Shown: positions 15,101-23,892 of the stretch, one piece after another
Layout of the letters: each line of letters opens with the position of its first letter
How positions within the stretch are numbered: position 1 is the first letter of the stretch
Assembly: GCF_037392515.1 (NCBI RefSeq)
Contig: NC_090288.1
Coordinates: 13,435,969 to 13,499,968 of the forward strand
Direction of reading: 5' to 3'
DNA length: 64,000 bases
Source of the DNA: Haliotis asinina
Lineage: Eukaryota > Mollusca > Gastropoda > Lepetellida > Haliotidae
Position numbers and translations under genes: made by a program
The notes under the pieces: model-generated
Seen by the model: the letters and a program-made list of their open reading frames with translations, nothing else
Database searches by the model: none
Told to the model about the DNA's origin: nothing

Positions 15101-16735
15101 TATTAAATATGAACATAACGACCATCTTACCTGTCTGCACCAAGATGTTGACAGGGTCCTAGAATGTCTCAATCAAGTTGAAACTCAGCTTGGTACTACA
15201 TATGAACATAACGACCATCTTACCTGTCTGAGCCAAGATGTTGTTGACAGGGTCCTGGAATGTCTCTGGGCCGTCAATACTCAGCTCAGCAAACATCCTA
15301 TCCATGGAGCGACTTTCCAGAAGTAGCTTCCACTGATTATTTCCACTTGCAGTGATCTGGAAAACCCAACACTGAATATACAAGTCTGTTTCACAGTTCC
15401 ATCAGGATGTAAAATATAAGTCCTTATGGCTTGACAAATACCATCCATCCCCAACAAATGTGGTACTAATGTGGATTTCCCTTAAATGCTCGACCCATGA
15501 AGATCCGAGGTAGCATAGGCCTTCAGCAACCCATGCTACAAAAGGCGACTATGCTTGTTGTAAGATTCAACTAACGGGAACGTGTGGTCAGCCTCCCTGA
15601 TCTTTTGTTTGACACATGTCATTGGTTCCCAATTGCGCAGATCAATGCGCATGCTGTTCATCACTGGATTGTCTGGTCCAGACTCAATTATTTACAGACT
15701 GCTACCATATAACTGGAATACTGTTGAGTGTGTCATGAAAGTAAACTCACCCACTCACTCCTTTACTAAGAAACATACAGCCATGAAGAATGACAGACAT
15801 ATTTCAGAGGAATTCCATATATTAACACCACTTCAGCAAACACTTGTAACCACAAAGTCCTACTTAGTATAAAGACCAGATGTACTAACGGACAGCGTTT
15901 GAAATAATCACTTGCCTGGACGCCCAGTCAGCCTACGCGGGCGGGCAGTTTCAAATATTTGCAGGCCCTTGTGGCCTTCAGTAAATTACCTTTTATATTA
16001 TTTTCATCACTAGAATCTTTCCCACTTTTATTAATGTTTGGGAATCATCCATCATGTTACCATAACCTACAGTTACACTTCTTGGTATTTCAGTGCTTTG
16101 TATATAAGAATATCAACACTTGACTTAAAAAAGTAAATACCTTCCCTCCCTACGCCACTGGCTTCACTAATTGATTTTTTCAGAAATAGTGTGAATATAG
16201 AAATAGTGTGTACAGTGAAGTCTGCTTTGTTTTTATTGGTGTAACTTTAACAAAAATGGTGTCTGCAGATTTCATTCAGGGCCTGCCAATTTCAAAGCCA
16301 ACTTTCATGGCCAACTTAAAGTATTGCATACACTGGTTATGTGCCACTGCCATGCAGCTGGAATACTCTAGGTGCAGCATCAAACATCAAACAATCCAAT
16401 CAAATGAGCTAAAATACTACAGAAGGACAGTGCATCAAGTTACCAGTAGTGACGTCGCCATCTGTTGGTCATCCAACACTAGGTCAAGTTTCAAGATGGC
16501 TGTGTCAACACGAGTAGAAGCAACAATCTTTTTCCTCAATAAGTCCACAAATATAATCTCCCCTGCCTGGGAAACATGAAATGAAATATCACATCATTTA
16601 AACCACAGTATTACTATGTCAATAGAAATGATGACTGACAAATGCTGAAACCACAACATAAAGAGACTTAGTGACCTCGGTGCCTCATAATGTACTTACC
16701 ATACAAAGAGACAGACACAGATAAGTGGTTCATAT

Positions 16736-16769
<34 letters not shown>

Positions 16770-19324
16770 CAGAGAGAGAGAGACAGACAGAGAGAGATAT
16801 CATGCTTAGAGCAAATAATTATCATTTTGAAGATCAGGAAAACTTTAAATTAAAACCCTGATTGAGCAACTGAATATAGATCACCATATAAGGGACTGTA
16901 GGGACTTTTAGTACTTTTGCTATCTGCATGGGCCCTACCCAGATTTACATCCCTTAAGCTGTTTACGCTTGTAGTTGAATTTTATCTATAATCTAAAATG
17001 ACAAAAATACATTTCAAACTATTCAGTGAGCTCAATTCACTCTGAATGCAGAGGTAGAAGCAAACAAGTATTCATATTTCACTGCGGATGCTTGGATAGC
17101 ATGAAGACATACACCGAGCCTGTACACATCTGTGAACTCTATCAATTACCAGTTTTATGAAGCTTTTGGCAATATCGCAGCAATGTCATGACAGGACACC
17201 CCAAAAACGGGCTGGAATATGAGGAATCGAACTCAGGTTTTCAATGTGATAGCAAACACTACCGCCATAGGGCAAAACCTCACCAAAATGCTCAGTCAAA
17301 CCTAACTTTCTCTTATGTTGGAGAAAGAAACACATACCTTAGTTCCAATGACAGCAACTTGTTGGTCGTCTAGAGTATGCCACCAATGAACCACGCACAC
17401 ATCACCTTTAGAACACAACACTGAATGGAGTGGAACTGATGAGGTTCTAATATATCCCACTGTCTTGTTTGCGTTATTAACGTAAAACAGGCAGGACATG
17501 TAGATCAAAACACTTGACGAGAGTGGCACTTTCAACTTACTGAATGGTTCTAAAATGTTACACCTTTTTATTAATGCTGAAAACATAATACAAAAAGCAC
17601 GTGGACATGGGAAGGGCGTGAAAGTAATGACATCTGTTGAGGTTCAGATGTGTCATACCTCGTCACTAGTGATGTTGTTAATTTATAAGAAACACAGGTG
17701 TAATGTCAAAACTGCAATTTTTGTTTATCAATTTCACTACCAAGACATTCACAGTTATCAAACAACCAGTGTAATGAGAACATTTTCTGAAAAACTTAAT
17801 TTTAGTAATTCCAATGAAATTCATGTACAAACTAATATTTTCTTTGACACATATCAGTGATATCACCTTGGCACTTTATGCAGAAACAACTTAAAAATAT
17901 GTGAGCGAAAGCATTGTTTTATGCTGCTTCTAGCAATATTAGATCTAGAGCAGTACTACAGCAGAAGACACTAGAAACAGGCTTTACACACTGCACCCAT
18001 GTGGTGAATTGAACCTAGGTCTACGGCGTGATGAGCGAACGCTTTAACCACTGGGCTACCCCTTCAAAGACTGAACATCTCCGTGTGATCTATACATTAA
18101 CAGTTTGAGGCAGGTGCTAAAAGATTTGTTTGTCACAGCCAGAGCTGACTCAGTAATTTTCAGATATTTTCAGTCACTTTAAGCAATATTCCTCTACTAT
18201 GATAAATAAACTATAATTATCACTTAGAGTAACTCAACATGAGTCACTGAAATGTCATCTCTGAATACTGATCATTTTGAGTCCAGAGGAGGATGAAGAC
18301 TTTTATGGATAGACAACTTCTTGCTTGCAGTTTATGCAACAAAATGATGTTTGATTACCCTTTGGCTGCTGGAGTTTGATGTGTGTGACGTCATCTGTGT
18401 TCCAAAGTTGGTTCACTCGTGCCTTGGGCTCCTGAAAATGTAACAGTTCTTTGAAAAACAAAGGTTTCATTTTGTACAAGAAGTATGTGAAATAAAATAA
18501 GCCCTTTTGCTTCAGTACAGATTAGCCACAAACTTTGATAATGTTACTTTGAAATTCTGATAATTACAATTATGTCACTAAGTAAAGTATCACATCAAAG
18601 AGTGATAGCAGTCATAATGTTGCACCCTGTCCCAAGTCTACAGTCTACCATAGGCGCATGAATGTTGTCATAAATGCTTTGTGAATCGTGAACCTGAGTG
18701 GGACAATAAGTCACGTTTACCCTGACAGTTAACAACAACAGGCTTCATAGAGATAGAACCTGCTTCTCTCTATGAAGCTAAAAGCGACACAATGTTTGAC
18801 AGTCCATGTTTGGTATTCACAAGAAAATTCCACTTAACTGAACTACCGTTTTCTGTTTTCAGTATGTAAAAGATTCCCATGAACAGGATAACTATGATAA
18901 GAAGGTTAGCAGCTGTATCACAAACAGTGGATGTGGTTGTATGCATTAGGTATGAACTTTTATTGAGTGTGTGAGTCTAGTTTTATGCCACACTCAACAA
19001 TATTCCAACATTATAGCAGATGTCTGTAAATAATTGAGTGTGGACCAGACAATCCAGTGATCAACAGCATGGGGACTGATGATGTGTCAACTGTGTCAGC
19101 AGGTAGATGTGACTTACCATGAGGGAGAAGGCTGGCACCAGGTAGATGTCTGGGTTGTGGGTCAAGATAAGGAGCCATGTCACAGTTGGGTCAAAACACA
19201 TTGCCACAATTGTTGTGCTTGGTATCCATGACAACTGTTTGATAAGTGGAGGCTTACCAGCAATGCTGTACCGCAACACAATCTGATCTGAAATCATCAA
19301 TAAGTACTTGCAATGAAAACAGAT

Positions 19325-19417
<93 letters not shown>

Positions 19418-20106
19418 CATGTGGCATGGGGCAGATAACATGATTTCATCATAATTCATTTTTAAGGTAATAAAATAAACTTTCTGAGTAAAACCACACG
19501 TTCACAAGTAAGTTTTGTTTATACCAACTATACAACAGAAAGGGTGAGTGAGTGAGTGCTAGTGAGTGAGTGAGTGAGCGAGTGAGTTTTGAAAAATGAG
19601 TGAGAAACTTTTGTTTTACATTGCTTTTAGGAATATTCCAGCAATATCACAGCAGGGGACATCAGAAATGGTTCCATGGGATGACCATTGTGTTACAATA
19701 ATATTCCAGCAACAATCTGTAAACAATCAAATCAGGATCGGAAATCCAATGATCAACAGTAAGAGCATCGTTGTATACTATTGGGTGACATAGGAATGAG
19801 GTGCAGATGTAAACCTATGTTAAAGTATTGAAATTTGAATCCCAAATCGCCTCAGCACAAGATTTACGAGCATTCAGTTCGATCTAGATCTACATACCAT
19901 TTGAACAAGCCAGTGCCAACATGTTGACCTCTCCCTCTTCCTTCCATGCATACTGCGTGATCGAGGTCTTCGGCTTGACGCTGCCACGTGTCTCCTGACT
20001 CAGCGACATGAGCCGTGTCATTTCAAACAACGAGTGTTGCATGTTGCTGAATGCAGCTTGTACTGGAGGTATGACTACGACTCTTTTTCTGTAGCTAAAT
20101 GGCACA
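1..20106 (-). CDS. Large multi-exon host gene, 12 exons in window, 3' end outside; beta-propeller/alpha-solenoid-like protein of unknown family
   Basis: Twelve minus-strand exons join with matching phases and GT/AG sites: 19898-20106, 19118-19287, 18359-18431, 17338-17405, 16444-16566, 15224-15356, 8386-8513, 7655-7825, 3798-4057, 3091-3268, 2312-2614, 879-1091 and 1-122 (the last is cut by the window edge and its acceptor is the least certain). They encode about 715 residues. The first half (for example LALACSN/DQIVLRYSIAG, VVHWWHTLDDQQVAVIG) reads as beta-strand blade-like segments. From ISPERLFLAQAI onward the protein is helical and leucine-rich (DLTALFEVAADHLLRAGEF, ADMALHCCVYFLSHDADP), like the alpha-solenoid of vesicle tethering or coat proteins (VPS39/HPS/COPI type). 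That architecture is an inference from composition; I do not recognise the family and assign no function. The initiator ATG is not visible in the first exon, so an upstream exon is expected. Confidence 0.8.
345..575 (+). repeat. Gastropod-type SINE, diverged copy in intron
   Basis: Shares the order 'cactcagtaatattcc...aatatgg', 'tgaccaccctatcc', 'tagtcacctcctac', 'ttgctgaagacc' with the copies at 15.5, 56.4 and 63.4 kb. An internal 18-bp stretch (tttgggatacaatgaca) is doubled at about 436-475. Confidence 0.6.
879..1091 (-). CDS. Host gene exon (ARGLVVQSLELLSSR...)
   Basis: Acceptor ATTCCAG/GCACGT and donor AAAGC/GTGAGG, 71 codons. Contains QSLELLSSRSQFNLPTNLLS and AGHGNKAILDSLDSW. Helical throughout. 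Confidence 0.8.
1250..1845. repeat. 53-bp minisatellite, about 11 copies, in host-gene intron
   Basis: Successive 'agtcgtaagtctg' motifs fall 53 bases apart (for example 1688, 1741, 1794). Each unit carries 'gttacgatcaccttag'. Copies on the left are more diverged than those on the right. Confidence 0.9.
2312..2614 (-). CDS. Host gene exon (CSHVKRVGNLARHGR...)
   Basis: Acceptor CTCCAACAG/TGCTC and donor GCCAAG/GTGAAG, 101 codons, phase 0 on both sides. Rich in Leu-repeat helices (QLADMALHCCVYFLSHDADP, ALRLLSDFSLFELLLEFAK). Confidence 0.87.
3091..3268 (-). CDS. Host gene exon (ISPERLFLAQAIQ...)
   Basis: Acceptor CCTTTTCAG/GATCTC and donor TCCAAG/GTCTGT. Reads ISPERLFLAQAIQHSDAAYA and LFEVAADHLLRAGEFSRSVR, a helical hairpin pattern like clathrin-repeat solenoids. 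Confidence 0.85.
3798..4057 (-). CDS. Host gene exon (DFNKEAIVQQFDLPS...)
   Basis: Acceptor TTGTAG/GACTTC and donor CCAAG/GTTAGTG. 86 codons plus two bases. Contains a charged linker (HEKREEERLRLVQEGEDMEQ) and then VLDGCIVITNRAIYECRP. This looks like the hinge between the propeller and solenoid halves. Confidence 0.87.
4101..4278. repeat. Fold-back (MITE-like) element in intron
   Basis: 4101-4176 and 4199-4278 are imperfect inverted copies: 'gatacagattcttgtac' pairs with 'gtacaggaatctgtatt', and 'ctttcatgagtg' with 'cactcatgaaaaaaag'. The short central loop is not repeated. No coding capacity. It is either a small nonautonomous DNA-transposon derivative or a simple hairpin. Confidence 0.55.
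5050..5345. repeat. GC-rich block inside AT-rich intron, probable repeat fragment
   Basis: This 290-base block is far richer in GC than its surroundings and begins with a perfect short hairpin (ccacctcctcgtggtggg). It has an open frame of 83 codons, but I see no recognisable domain and no splice sites that fit the host gene. I suspect part of a dispersed repeat; low certainty. Confidence 0.3.
5807..5975. repeat. 84-bp tandem duplication
   Basis: Two consecutive copies start with 'caagctataagaactatca' at 5807 and 5891, and each ends in 'cctgtgtattaaat'. Non-coding, in intron. Confidence 0.8.
6137..6292 (-). repeat. tRNA-derived SINE (tRNA-like head at the right end)
   Basis: Read on the minus strand it starts with an A-box/B-box tRNA-like head (B-box complement 'gaatcaaacccgggcc') and runs into a body ending 'tactaaaagctgcgtaaaac'. 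Same family as the copies at 6.92, 17.16 and 17.92 kb and inside each 3.36-kb unit. Confidence 0.7.
6920..7075 (-). repeat. tRNA-derived SINE
   Basis: 'gttttatgccacttttagcaatatttcagcactatcac' theme followed by 'ggggaatagaacccaggttt' and 'aaccactaggctacccc', the inverse of a tRNA B box and A box. Confidence 0.72.
7655..7825 (-). CDS. Host gene exon (VYDSHMEHSPLFVYK...)
   Basis: Acceptor GTATCCAG/GTTTAC and donor CACCAG/GTCAGTT, phase 0 on both sides, 57 codons. Contains PLFVYKLPIGAYNVILTDRL and MSNQRAETSLEDHQ. Confidence 0.85.
8386..8513 (-). CDS. Host gene exon (DDNKEMFLPLRYEQF...)
   Basis: Acceptor TACATTTCAG/ATGACA and donor TTCCAG/GTATGC. The phase-2 entry joins the preceding phase-1 donor to make Asp. 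Reads DNKEMFLPLRYEQFQRSVIL and then CPQNARGRHFITAHEDKTCT. Confidence 0.85.
8610..8687 (-). repeat. Outlying unit of the exon-derived 96-bp array
   Basis: On the minus strand it reads LSINRIETFQDPVNKILVQT and then a GT dinucleotide at the former donor position. This is the distal end of the array, now separated from the rest by the LTR fossil inserted in it. Confidence 0.8.
8688..10697 (+). mobile_element. Fossil Ty3/gypsy-type LTR retroelement, heavily broken
   Basis: Direct repeats starting 'tgtcatgttctcgtaactg' lie at 8688 and 10493. The right LTR is 205 bases and ends '...caccaca', giving TG...CA ends. The element is flanked by the 5-bp target duplication ctcag (8683-8687 and 10698-10702), with a purine-rich tract just before the right LTR. 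Inside, a retropepsin-like segment is visible around 9134-9416 (motif VDTGAIYNLI), and a segment like the C-terminal part of a gypsy integrase around 9893-10288 (VGDAVYITNFGRGSPW). It is far shorter than an intact element and has several breaks, including large losses. The two LTRs differ at several sites, so it is not a very recent insertion. Confidence 0.78.
9420..9890. other. Non-retroviral filler inside the LTR fossil
   Basis: Between the protease-like and integrase-like segments lies sequence with no retroelement signature. It includes 'aaaaacatggcgtcactgg' followed 38 bases later by 'cggtgagttttg', which looks like a host-type first coding exon with a splice donor. Origin unknown; it could be a captured host segment or a nested insertion. 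Confidence 0.35.
10703..15223 (-). repeat. 95/96-bp tandem array (about 47 units) made of exon end plus splice donor
   Basis: Read on the minus strand, each unit matches the last 64 bases of the exon at 15224-15356, its donor and about 32 intron bases. Two main unit types exist: 96-bp units ending 'tctcaatcccgtcgatactcag' on the plus strand, and 95-bp units ending 'tttgatcccctagatactcag'. They alternate as a 191-bp dimer between 10.87 and 11.65 kb and otherwise run in blocks. The five units nearest the exon (14.74-15.22 kb) keep 'cttacctgtctgcacc', the inverse of a good donor. Most others have 'cttagctgtctacacc', where the donor GT has become CT. The plus-strand open frames here are a by-product of the repeat length being divisible by three. 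Confidence 0.93.
15224..15356 (-). CDS. Host gene exon whose 3' end seeded the 95/96-bp array
   Basis: Acceptor TTTTCCAG/ATCACTG and donor AGACAG/GTAAGATGG, phase 1. It encodes ITASGNNQWKLLLESRSMDR, then MFAELSIDGPETFQDP and VNNILAQT. Its last 64 bases, the donor and about 32 intron bases are the ancestor of the tandem array that fills the following intron. Confidence 0.88.
15480..15760 (-). repeat. Gastropod-type SINE, inverted copy
   Basis: Reverse of the 56.4-kb element: 'cagcaacccatgctacaaaaggcgactatgcttg', 'gacacatgtcattggttccc', 'cactggattgtctggtcc' in the same order. Confidence 0.7.
16444..16566 (-). CDS. Host gene exon (AGEIIFVDLLRKK...)
   Basis: Acceptor TTTCCCAG/GCAGGG gives phase 0 and 41 codons: AGEIIFVDLLRKKIVASTRV then DTAILKLDLVLDDQQMATSL. 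Donor CTG/GTAACTTG. An alternative acceptor four bases inside would break the frame, which decides the boundary. Confidence 0.82.
16734..16798. repeat. GA-rich microsatellite
   Basis: Nearly pure (ga)n with occasional gaca interruptions, in intron. Confidence 0.95.
17155..17285 (-). repeat. Diverged tRNA-derived SINE
   Basis: 'agttttatgaagcttttggcaatatcgcagcaat' and 'gaggaatcgaactcaggtt' mark the same family as at 6.1 kb, but with more substitutions. Confidence 0.55.
17338..17405 (-). CDS. Host gene exon (DVCVVHWWHTL...)
   Basis: Acceptor TCTAAAG/GTGATG and donor CTAAG/GTATGTG. It completes a Gly codon and then reads DVCVVHWWHTLDDQQVAVIG and TK, a propeller-like strand pair. Phase 0 at the 3' side. 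Confidence 0.8.
17915..18068 (-). repeat. tRNA-derived SINE
   Basis: 'gttttatgctgcttctagcaatatt' body, then 'gtggtgaattgaacctaggtc' and 'aaccactgggctacccc', the inverse of tRNA promoter boxes. Confidence 0.68.
18359..18431 (-). CDS. Host gene exon (EPKARVNQLW...)
   Basis: Acceptor TTTTCAG/GAGCCC and donor AAGG/GTAATC. 24 codons plus one base read EPKARVNQLWNTDDVTHIKL then QQPK. The phase matches both neighbouring exons. Confidence 0.8.
18975..19078 (+). repeat. Partial gastropod-type SINE
   Basis: 'tagttttatgccacactcaacaatattcc' and 'gaccagacaatccagtgatcaacagcatg' match the left half of the 56.4-kb copy and stop just before the exon at 19118. Confidence 0.6.
19118..19287 (-). CDS. Host gene exon (DQIVLRYSIAG...)
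   Basis: Acceptor TTTCAG/ATCAG and donor ATG/GTAAGTC. It enters in phase 2 completing the Asp codon and contains 56 codons, including IVAMCFDP and WLLILTHNPDIYLVPAFSLM, typical WD-like strand patterns. A long TA microsatellite lies 40 bases upstream of its acceptor in the intron. Confidence 0.85.
19327..19416. repeat. TA microsatellite
   Basis: About 45 uninterrupted TA dinucleotides in the intron 40 bases upstream of a host-gene splice acceptor (minus strand). Confidence 0.97.
19540..19795 (+). repeat. gtga microsatellite and SINE-body fragment
   Basis: Repeated 'gagtgagtgagtg' followed by 'ttttaggaatattccagcaatatcacagcagggga' and then 'atccaatgatcaacagtaagagcatcg', a composite of the two SINE bodies seen elsewhere in the window. 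Confidence 0.5.
19898..20106 (-). CDS. Host gene, N-terminal-most exon clearly seen
   Basis: Open frame VPFSYRKRVVVIPPVQAAF ... LALACSN ending at donor ATG/GTATGTAG (phase 1). The frame has no ATG before a stop upstream, so the 5' boundary is uncertain and an earlier exon must supply the start. Confidence 0.7.
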
Positions 20107-20109
20107 TCA

Positions 20110-22975
20110 GGAACTCTTTTCTTGTGTATTCAGCTATGAATCTATCCCATGATAGGTCTGTGATGGTTCACCAGCAACAATAAACTGAAATAAAGTGAAG
20201 ACTACTTCACATGATGACGGATGGTGGAAATGAATCCTGCATGACGAAGAAAAAGTATTCTTTCCATTTCTGTATCCAAAGCAACCTCCATAAATCTTAA
20301 TGGCTAGCGAACAGTTATCAACGCATACCAGTTATCACCAACACCTGGCTGTAGCGCTTGCACAGACAGCTTTACTTGTACTTCCGTAGTATTTCAGACA
20401 TTCATGTATCCAAAAAACGATAGGTTACAAGAGTTAAAATGACTGTGGGTATTTTACGTTGTAGACGTTACAAATATGAATCAATCAGAAGATGAGACCC
20501 AAACACGTTGGGGGGATGTTATGTGACCATTAGTGTGTTGACATGAAATTTCATAAATGATGAGAACTGAATGAATATCATCCTGGTTGTGTTGTGAATC
20601 TATGACTTAACAACCTAGTCCATAAAAAAAGCAGATTTTAATCTGTCCGAACATACCCATAATGCCAACACTTAATAACCTTGAATTGACCCAAATTTCC
20701 ATCTCCGTTTTATGGACTCGACAGATACCATGCAGATGATACTGACAAAATATAACTGTCAATTTTCTTTTTGCCTTTCCCTGAGAAAAGAAACATTGCG
20801 AAAATTGCGAAAACTATTACTCAAATTGTCAAGTTTCATAAGTTGAACCCCACCATGACATCTCCATATTCCCATCAGTTTATATCAGCATCTGTTAACA
20901 TTCTCAGTGAGTGCGAGTTTTGTTCTTTTAGATTTCTTTTTTCTTAAACAAATTCCAATGAGGACATTTCTTCAATATGACAAGGTTTGAAACACAATAG
21001 TTTTAAATTATTACCAAGTTTATGTCAAATTAGGATGAATAACATAAAGAATTTCGAAAAGGCGATAACTGATCTTGTTAGTAGTTGGGAAAGCACAATA
21101 TACACTATCGAGCTGTCTGTTAACCGCGTGTCGGAGAAACACGATCGGCAACGGTATACAAACAGAAAACATTCTGTTAAGAAATATTGGAGCAAATCAT
21201 TAAAAACAGCTTAAAATGGCGATAACTGGTCGCTCGCCATTGGCATTTGTTAACACTCAGACACTCTCGTAGTGACAAAACATGCATTTGCGATGCATTA
21301 CGCTGAAAGTACATAGCTGCGGTTATGGATGTGACCTACATCGTTTCAGCGTGGATATGTTCACCGGCTTTCCGCCATATCCTATCAGCTACCCTTACCT
21401 CACGAGTAAATACCGACAAATGAAAACTATACTCGAACCCAACCCACCTCTTGTTTACATGTCACATGTGCCGGAAGTAGTTTAACAGTGAGCAAAGGTT
21501 TTAGAGTGATGTCCCTTGCTTGTATGCTCACTGAGAGCATTTTAAACCGCGAAAAATGTACAGAAGAAATCTTTGAAACGAAACATCAGCAAAGCGGCAA
21601 CGGAATAGATACGATACGGGATATTTTATATAGCGCACATATCCACGCACTAGTGCATGCGCAATGCGCTGCTATTTCCCCCACCCCGCCACCCCCTGGT
21701 CACTGGATGTCAATCTCAACTCCCTGGGGAACATACAACTCTTGCTGCCACTTGGCGCACCGAGTTTATTGAGGCTCTCTCATCCTAACGAGTAAAAACA
21801 TCTGACCACCATCTGGTCATTTACTAATGGATTCGTGGGTTCTTTTAAGTGCACAGGGTTGTGTAATGTACACTAGGGGTTGTGACAACACTGGTATATA
21901 GCACGTCGTCATTAAACTGTCAAACAAAAATGTTCTCTAATGCATTTTTCCCATTATGTTTTCTCAATACAGGCATATTGAGATCACATAAATAACATAG
22001 TTTTTTTTAGTTATTCGCGGTTTTTCACAATGTATGTACACACTAGCTTATTCAGAGTGTCATACGTGCGACTGTCATACGTCATACGTGCGACCATCAT
22101 ACTATTCGAACCCCCTAATAAAAATTCTGTTAGATGTACAACAAAGGATCTAACAAATTGTACGAATATAGAGGTTTCTTTAAAAATATGACGACATAAC
22201 TAAAAGCGAAATGGTAATTTTAATATGTAAAATATCTACACCCAAACGAAATAGTCATAACTAAAGAGTACGTTTGAAATGCATACTCCTTGTGCATGTG
22301 CGATTCAGGATGAATGTCTTATGGGGATGAAGATGGTTTTCTGTTCGGTGACATGTTCTGGTGTCCGTATAATACCCTGTTATATCCCAAAGCGAGCTGA
22401 ATTCGACGTTCTGGTGATTTCGACGATTGCATTGCCAGCGCTATATCGAGGAAGTACGTGCGCGATCGGAGTGCACAAACAGTGTCATCGGTAGGGCGGA
22501 TGCCCAATTCCTGTCGTGAGACGTTTTATTGACAATTGAAATCAAGAAAAGAAGTTATGTAAAGAGCAAATAAACAACAATATTATTTACCTTCGATCGT
22601 TAATACCACTTCAGATGCAAAATCAATTTCCTGTATAACAAAACATAGCGAGCAAATTCAACAAGATCAGTCGTCTGCTAGTGACAGTTTAGGTATGAAA
22701 CAGGAAGCCACGTGATCAAAACACTATCGCAGTGCGGAGGAAAAAGTATGGCTCACCGTCGAAAACACATACAAAAATACCCGGATGTGACAAGCGACTG
22801 CAGTTTCGCCGATACGATGTTATATACGCTATTTTTCTTGGAAACACATGATACTTTTTTTTTTAAATAGATGAATATACCTTTATCACTCATGGTTAGC
22901 AAAATCAAAACTTAAAATGATATTAAAGATAAAAAAATACGTTTTTCTCTTATACCGTCGAAAACCCCTAACACT
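20110..22975. other. 5' flank of the host gene; no convincing gene
   Basis: AT-rich sequence with a few scattered open frames of 60-95 codons that lack splice context or recognisable domains. A short duplicated motif (tcatacgtgcgac) occurs at about 22060-22100. The host-gene promoter probably lies between 20.1 and 22.8 kb, but I cannot place it. Confidence 0.5.
22591..22630 (-). CDS. Possible upstream coding exon of the host gene (weak)
   Basis: A 40-base stretch lies between acceptor ATACAG/GAAATTG and donor GAAG/GTAAATA. Only one frame is open (EIDFASEVVLTIE), and it ends in phase 1. The matching acceptor in front of the next exon is weak, so this link is tentative. Confidence 0.28.
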
Positions 22976-23750
22976 GGGATACCACTGGCCCCATTTTGGT
23001 TGTTTCGGCTACTTTGTCTGGCAATACACACGCCATTTCTGCCATTGAAATGAAAGTTCTGGTTGTACATGAACGAGGGGCGGTATTGTTAGAATCCCGC
23101 AGAGATGTTTTTACTATTTATCACACATATTTTGGGCATGATTTTTCTATTATTCCATTTGCCCCTCATTCGTCTGTTTTCACTACAAATTTTAGCATTC
23201 CTTCGCACACACCCTTTTGAGCTACTATCTTTTGGCATACCATTTGGCTTATATCTCTTAGTAATTCTCTCCTAATGAGAGAACCATACATTCCTTTTGG
23301 TCCCGATTCGGATACTTTATTCAAGCACATACCATTTTACTTCTTGATATAAATAAATATTAGTGAATGGTATACACAAGAGTCTGTTTTTCTTCCTTCT
23401 TTGGACCTACTAACAACTAGGTGACAGTAACACAACAGGAGAGTCAATTGAACCAAGTCTGTTTTATTGTGATGGAACTTGAAGATGCTGTAAGACTACA
23501 CTAATGAAAATACTAAGGGATCGTTTGCGCTGTCCCATTGTGTTGCTGTCTTCTAATCGAGTTTTTAGCAAGTTCTCTGTGATGGAAATGACGACGTCAA
23601 TAGTCGTGTGCAGTTATAACTACAAACTGGATGTCGGAACTCTAGATATTTTACGATGACTTCACTTACTTTAAATTACGTGCACTGGTGAATGATCGAG
23701 AATGGTCTCCCTTCACTCTTTGTGGTTGTTTAACCGTCACCTCTGTTTTA

Positions 23751-23892
23751 GTGAGTGAGTCGGATTTTACGCCGCCTTTAGCATTATTCCAGCTGTATGA
23801 CGACGGGGGACACCAGAAATGGGCTTCACCCATTTGGGGAATGGAACCCGGCAATTCTGCTTTAAGCACAAGGCTACCCTACTACCCCACAT
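23751..23892 (-). repeat. tRNA-derived SINE embedded in unit 1
   Basis: 'attttacgccgcctttagcattattccagc' body, then 'ggggaatggaacccggcaattc' and 'aaggctacccta', the inverse of tRNA boxes. The same insertion sits at the same place in every unit (starting near 27092, 30449, 33806, 37163, 40526, 42027, 45313, 48604 and 51976), so it predates the amplification. Confidence 0.7.

Noticed and set aside
10703-15223. CRISPR-like regular repeats
   Set aside because: There are no unique spacers between units, and the sequence is clearly eukaryotic and tandem.
10870-15326. Plus-strand open frames with a 32-residue repeat (NTYEHNNHLSCLHQDVVER...)
   Set aside because: They arise because the 96-bp unit has no stop in that frame. 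The unit derives from a minus-strand exon and donor, so the plus frame is antisense.
19061-19459. Frames with long Tyr-Ile runs
   Set aside because: They are translations of the TA microsatellite. Only the flanking exon at 19118-19287 is real.
22279-22507. Overlapping 60-70-codon frames on both strands
   Set aside because: Short, with no splice sites that fit a neighbour and no recognisable domain.
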